Shown piece by piece: positions 5,736 to 9,134 of a stretch of DNA of 9,134 nt. Position numbers and translations under genes: made by a program. Position 1 is the first letter of the stretch, and every line of letters begins with the position of its first letter. A model generated the notes under the pieces. It saw nothing but the letters and a program-made list of their open reading frames with translations. It did no database searches and was not told the DNA's origin. The stretch comes from Mycobacteriaceae bacterium (GTDB lineage Bacteria > Actinomycetota > Actinomycetes > Mycobacteriales > Mycobacteriaceae): assembly GCA_019242135.1 (NCBI GenBank), contig JAFAWC010000167.1:1-9134 (forward strand). The letters run 5' to 3'.

Positions 5736-7728
5736 ACGCGGCCTGCTTGTTGTCGGCCGCGCCGGCGTGGCCGCCCTCAATGTTCTCGTAATACCGCACG
5801 TGGTGGCCGGCGGCCTCAAGCGCGGCGGTCATCTTGCGAGCGTGCGCGGGATGCACCCGGTCGTCGCGGGTGGACGTGGTGATCAGCAACGGGGGATAGT
5901 GCCGATCTGCCGATACACGGTGATAGGGGGAGTACTTCCCGATGAACTCCCAGTCCGCCGGATCATCGGGGTTGCCGTACTCGGCGACCCACGATGCCCC
6001 CGCGAGCAGCAGATGAAATCGCCGCATGTCCAGCAGCGGCACGCTGCAAACCAACGCGCCGAACAGCTGCGGGTATTGCGTAAGCATGATGCCCATCAAT
6101 AGGCCGCCGTTGCTTCCGCCGGCTGCGCCGAGAGTCTCGACGGTGGTGACGTCCCGGCTCACCAAATCGTGCGCGACAGCCGCGAAGTCCTCGGCGACCT
6201 TGTGCCTGCCTGCGCGCATCGCCTGGGTGTGCCACGTCGGTCCATACTCACCACCGCCACGAATGTTGGCAAGTGCATAGGTGCCGCCGCGCGCCAGCCA
6301 CAGCCGTCCCATCACGCCGTCGTAGCCGGGTGTGCGCGCGACCTCGAAACCGCCGTAGCCACCGAGCAGCGTCGGTGCCGGACCGTCGGCGGCACGGTTA
6401 CGCACGACGAAGTAGGGGATCTTGGTACCATCCGCTGAGGTAGCGAAAAATTGTGTGACGGCGAGGTTTTCGGAGTCGAAGAACGCAGGTGCAACCTTAA
6501 TGGCCTCGAGTTGATCGGTGGTGCAGCGCAGCAAGCGCGACGGCCGGTCGAAACCGCTGGAATCCAGAAAGACTTCGTCACCGGTGTGATCGGCGGTGAC
6601 GATCACGGTATTCGTCGCCTCGGGCAGGTCCGCCACCGGCTCGGATCGCCGGTCCGCCACGTCAAAGACAGCCACTCGGCTGGCAACGTCGGCGAGCGTG
6701 ACCACCACCAGCCGGTCGCGTGTCCACGCGTAATGGTGCAGACACGTGTGCTCGTCGGGTTCCACGATCACCCGCAGGTGCGCTGTGCCGAAAAGGAATT
6801 CATTGTAATCGGCGACCAACAGCGACCCGGCGCGGTATTGGGCGTCGCCGGTGTACCAGTCACTGCGCAGCTCGATGAGCAGAAAGCCGCGGTGCGCGGA
6901 CACCGTCGCGTCGGTGGGGGCGTCGATGCGGATGAATTCGCCGTCACGCAGCTCGTAGACCTCGCTGTTGAAGAAGTCGATCGACCGGCGCACGAGCGTC
7001 CGCTCGAAGCCAGGGGTGCGGTCAACCGACGCGGCCACGCTCACGTCGACGTGGGTTCCGGAGAACAGTAACTCCGCGTCGGACAGCGGCTGACCGCGGC
7101 GCCACCGTTTGACGAGCCGGGGATACCCGGAGTCGGTAAGTGACCCCTCGCCGAAGTCAGTGCCCACAAGAACCGTGTCCGGGTCCTCCCAGTCGATCTG
7201 GGTCTTCGCTTCGGGCAACGCGAACCCGTCGACGACGAACTCTCTTGCAAACATGTCGAATTCGCGTTCGACGGTGGCGTCTGCTCCGCCACGCGAGAGG
7301 GAGATCAGCGCTCGAGTGAAGTCCGGCTCGATCACGTTGGCTCCAGCCCATACCCAGTTCTCGTCTTCGTCGGCGGCCAACTCGTCGACGTCGATCAGGA
7401 TGTCCCAGTCCGGGGACTCGCCGCGGTACTGCTCGAGGGTGGTGCGTCGCCACACGCCGCGGGGGTGGCCGGCGTCGCGCCAGAAGTTGTAGAGGTGCTC
7501 GCCGCGGCGCACCACGTACGGAATGCGGGCTTCGGTGTCCAGCACCTCCAGCGCCTGCGCGCGGAACTGCTCGAACCGTTCTCCGCAGAGTTCGGCGAGG
7601 GTCGGCTCGTTGTGCCGGCGCACCCAGTTCAGCGCCGCCTCGCCGGTGACGTCCTCGAGCCAGAGGTAAGGGTCGGTCCCGGGGTCGGTTCCGGGGCCGG
7701 GGTCGGGGTCGGCGGCGAGGAAAGTCAT
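5653..7728 (-). CDS. Prolyl oligopeptidase family serine peptidase (Rv0457c-like)
   Basis: A 691-residue S9 family peptidase, expected to cut short peptides in the cytosol, often after proline. The N-terminal part starts with the family hallmark [11 protein letters not shown] (19-29) and continues into a beta-propeller region (about 70-420). The C-terminal alpha/beta-hydrolase domain carries [13 protein letters not shown] (488-500). Its triad is S539 in GGSNGG, D622 in RDDRVHP and H654 in [13 protein letters not shown]624 matches the substrate-contacting Arg of prolyl oligopeptidase. No signal peptide is visible. The start is set at the ATG at 7728 (MTFLAAD); the ATG at 7737 adds MAP. Neither has a clear ribosome binding site, so a leaderless transcript is possible. 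The open frame continues to 8175, but only as antisense of the next gene. An Asp/Pro/Gly-rich stretch precedes the family domain. The last 11 or so residues (after FLWRTVG) look like an extension running into the convergent gene. Confidence 0.93.
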   Translation of the reverse strand: MTFLAADPDPGPGTDPGTDPYLWLEDVTGEAALNWVRRHNEPTLAELCGERFEQFRAQALEVLDTEARIPYVVRRGEHLYNFWRDAGHPRGVWRRTTLEQYRGESPDWDILIDVDELAADEDENWVWAGANVIEPDFTRALISLSRGGADATVEREFDMFAREFVVDGFALPEAKTQIDWEDPDTVLVGTDFGEGSLTDSGYPRLVKRWRRGQPLSDAELLFSGTHVDVSVAASVDRTPGFERTLVRRSIDFFNSEVYELRDGEFIRIDAPTDATVSAHRGFLLIELRSDWYTGDAQYRAGSLLVADYNEFLFGTAHLRVIVEPDEHTCLHHYAWTRDRLVVVTLADVASRVAVFDVADRRSEPVADLPEATNTVIVTADHTGDEVFLDSSGFDRPSRLLRCTTDQLEAIKVAPAFFDSENLAVTQFFATSADGTKIPYFVVRNRAADGPAPTLLGGYGGFEVARTPGYDGVMGRLWLARGGTYALANIRGGGEYGPTWHTQAMRAGRHKVAEDFAAVAHDLVSRDVTTVETLGAAGGSNGGLLMGIMLTQYPQLFGALVCSVPLLDMRRFHLLLAGASWVAEYGNPDDPADWEFIGKYSPYHRVSADRHYPPLLITTSTRDDRVHPAHARKMTAALEAAGHHVRYYENIEGGHAGAADNKQAAFKAALMFEFLWRTVGSACPATPPASTP
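7668..7713. repeat. Short imperfect GGGTCGG-type repeat in the peptidase N-terminus
   Basis: The plus strand shows a run of imperfect 6-mers of the form GGGGTC or GGGGCC. On the coding (minus) strand it encodes the Asp/Pro/Gly/Thr-rich stretch at about residues 7-20 ([14 protein letters not shown]). It precedes the conserved YLWLED motif and is probably an unstructured, length-variable leader. Confidence 0.6.
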
Positions 7729-7828
7729 CGGGGCCATTGTGTCAGGGACGGTCGCTCGCGCTGATGGCGTGGGCGTCCGCCGGAGTACTGTGAGCCGTAT
7801 CACGCCGGCCGCGAGGAAGGAGTCGCTG
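7729..7828. promoter_or_regulatory. Divergent promoter region between peptidase and Rv0458-like aldehyde dehydrogenase
   Basis: 100 nt between divergent starts. On the plus strand TACTGT (7786-7791) fits the mycobacterial TANNNT -10 pattern, but the matching -35 region is poor. It would give a leader of roughly 30 nt with the strong ribosome binding site at 7817-7822. No convincing -10 element or Shine-Dalgarno sequence was found for the minus-strand peptidase. Confidence 0.35.
7814..7822 (+). promoter_or_regulatory. Ribosome binding site of the right aldehyde dehydrogenase
   Basis: AGGAAGGAG, whose core AAGGAG (7817-7822) lies 6 nt before the ATG at 7829. This is a strong Shine-Dalgarno site and fixes the start of the aldehyde dehydrogenase. 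Confidence 0.8.
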
Positions 7829-9134
7829 ATGACTGTGTTTGCCCGTCCTGGTGCTTCGGGTTCGTTGATGTCATACGAATCGCGGTACGGCAATTTCGTT
7901 GGGGGCGAGTGGGTGCCGCCGGAGGGCGGCCAATACTTCGAGAACCCGTCACCGGTGACGGGCGAGGTGTTTTGTGAGGTACCGCGCTCTGGCGGTGCCG
8001 ATATTGAGCGAGCGCTGGACGCGGCACACGCGGCGGCGCCGGCATGGGGCAAGACGGCTCCCGCGGAGCGGGCGGTGATCTTGAACAAGATCGCCGACCG
8101 GATCGAGGCCAATCTGGAGGCGCTTGCGCTGGCCGAGGCGTGGGACAACGGCAAACCCATCCGGGAGACACTCAACGCAGATCTGCCGCTGGCGGTGGAT
8201 CACTTCCGCTATTTCGCGGCCGCGATTCGCGCCCAGGAGGGCTCGCTGAGCCAGATCGATGAGGACACCGTCGCGTACCATTTCCACGAACCGCTAGGGG
8301 TCGTGGGCCAGATCATCCCATGGAACTTCCCGATTCTGATGGCCACGTGGAAGCTGGCGCCCGCGCTGGCCGCCGGCAACGCCGTGGTGTTAAAGCCGGC
8401 CGAACAGACCCCGGCGTCGATCCTGTTCCTGCTGAGCCTGGTCGGTGATCTGCTGCCGGCAGGTGTGCTCAACGTGGTCAACGGGTTTGGGTTCGAGGCG
8501 GGCAAGCCGCTGGCGTCCAGCGACCGCATCGCCAAGGTCGCGTTCACCGGGGAGACCACCACCGGCCGGTTGATCATGCAGTACGCAAGTCAGAACCTGA
8601 TCCCGGTGACGTTGGAATTGGGAGGCAAGAGCCCCAACATCTTCTTCTCCGACGTGATGGCCGCCGCCGACGACTACCAGGACAAGGCGCTGGAGGGCTT
8701 CACGATGTTCGCCCTCAACCAGGGCGAGGTGTGCACGTGTCCGTCGCGCAGCCTGATCCAGGCCGATATCTACGACGAGTTCCTCGAGTTGGCCGCGATC
8801 CGCACCAAGGCCGTGCGGCAGGGCGATCCGCTGGACACCGAGACGATGGTGGGCTCTCAGGCCTCCAACGATCAACTGGAAAAGGTGTTGTCCTACATCG
8901 AGATCGGCAAAGACGAAGGCGCGCGGGTGGTTACCGGCGGGGAGCGCGCCGAACTCGGTGGCGACCTGTCCGGCGGCTACTACGTGCAACCGACCATCTT
9001 CGAAGGCAACAACACCATGCGGATCTTTCAGGAGGAGATCTTCGGTCCCGTCGTGGCGGTGACGTCGTTCACCGATTACGACGACGCCATCGGCATCGCC
9101 AACGACACGCTTTACGGGCTCGGTGCCGGCGTTT
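7829..9134 (+). CDS. Aldehyde dehydrogenase, Rv0458-like (3'-partial)
   Basis: 435 codons of an NAD-dependent aldehyde dehydrogenase that runs off the window. The M. tuberculosis counterpart Rv0458 is about 507 residues, so some 70 are missing. It belongs to the acetaldehyde dehydrogenase (ExaC/AcoD-like) subgroup, judged by the sequence around [19 protein letters not shown] and [13 protein letters not shown]. Catalytic residues are present: N166 in PWNFP, K189 in LKPAEQTP, E263 in LELGGKSP and C302 in GEVC, with a second cysteine at C304. The N-terminus [23 protein letters not shown] closely follows what I recall of Rv0458. The likely role is oxidation of acetaldehyde or other short aldehydes to acids. 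The gene order, divergent from the Rv0457c-like peptidase, is the same as in M. tuberculosis, so this pair is probably ancestral and separate from the P450 cassette. The strong ribosome binding site suggests good expression. Confidence 0.94.
   Translation, partial: MTVFARPGASGSLMSYESRYGNFVGGEWVPPEGGQYFENPSPVTGEVFCEVPRSGGADIERALDAAHAAAPAWGKTAPAERAVILNKIADRIEANLEALALAEAWDNGKPIRETLNADLPLAVDHFRYFAAAIRAQEGSLSQIDEDTVAYHFHEPLGVVGQIIPWNFPILMATWKLAPALAAGNAVVLKPAEQTPASILFLLSLVGDLLPAGVLNVVNGFGFEAGKPLASSDRIAKVAFTGETTTGRLIMQYASQNLIPVTLELGGKSPNIFFSDVMAAADDYQDKALEGFTMFALNQGEVCTCPSRSLIQADIYDEFLELAAIRTKAVRQGDPLDTETMVGSQASNDQLEKVLSYIEIGKDEGARVVTGGERAELGGDLSGGYYVQPTIFEGNNTMRIFQEEIFGPVVAVTSFTDYDDAIGIANDTLYGLGAGV

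Noticed and set aside
6451..7071. 206-codon plus-strand frame inside the peptidase gene
   Set aside because: Antisense shadow; the minus strand encodes the intact beta-propeller part of the peptidase.
7738..8175. N-terminal extension of the peptidase of about 146 residues
   Set aside because: This part is antisense to the conserved N-terminus of the Rv0458-like gene, is low-complexity Ala/Ser-rich, and precedes the family-typical start. The ribosome binding site on the plus strand supports the other gene.
1..9134. tRNA, rRNA, CRISPR, insertion sequence, phage or toxin-antitoxin features
   Set aside because: No tRNA-like cloverleaf, repeat-spacer pattern, transposase, integrase or terminal inverted repeats were seen. 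Base composition looks even across the window.

Overview
The window is high-GC, gene-dense DNA from a mycobacterium, probably a non-tuberculous species. The evidence is a 3'-partial aldehyde dehydrogenase (7829 onward) and a divergent prolyl-oligopeptidase-family gene, which I recognise as the counterparts of the M. tuberculosis pair Rv0458 and Rv0457c. Actinobacterial hallmarks also fit: a DinB/DUF664 (mycothiol-transferase-like) protein and a P450 with a small 3Fe-4S-type ferredoxin. The species cannot be fixed by eye.

Left and centre (1-5735) form an oxidative cassette. A divergent, truncated aldehyde dehydrogenase (1-221, minus) faces a plus-strand run: zinc alcohol dehydrogenase (282-1370), cytochrome P450 (1426-2601), ferredoxin (2598-2792), DinB-like protein (2794-3321), a second aldehyde dehydrogenase (3326-4846) and a four-helix membrane protein of unknown function (4854-5735). 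From the P450 onward the genes overlap by 4 nt or are spaced by 1-7 nt, so they look like one translationally coupled operon. The alcohol dehydrogenase is 55 nt upstream and probably belongs to it. A perfect 7-bp inverted repeat lies in the 60-nt divergent promoter region.

The obvious working model, which is inference, is stepwise oxidation of a hydrophobic substrate. The P450, fed electrons by its ferredoxin, hydroxylates a carbon. The zinc dehydrogenase converts the alcohol to an aldehyde, and one or both aldehyde dehydrogenases make the acid. No ferredoxin reductase, CoA ligase or regulator is in view. The DinB-like protein and the membrane protein are the least explained members.

Right part (5653-9134): the prolyl-oligopeptidase-family gene runs on the minus strand and converges on the membrane-protein gene with an 83-nt coding overlap. 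About 100 nt upstream of it, the third aldehyde dehydrogenase (Rv0458-like) starts on the plus strand with a strong ribosome binding site and runs off the window. No RNA genes, insertion sequences, CRISPR arrays or attachment sites were seen, and no gap longer than 100 nt lacks a gene.
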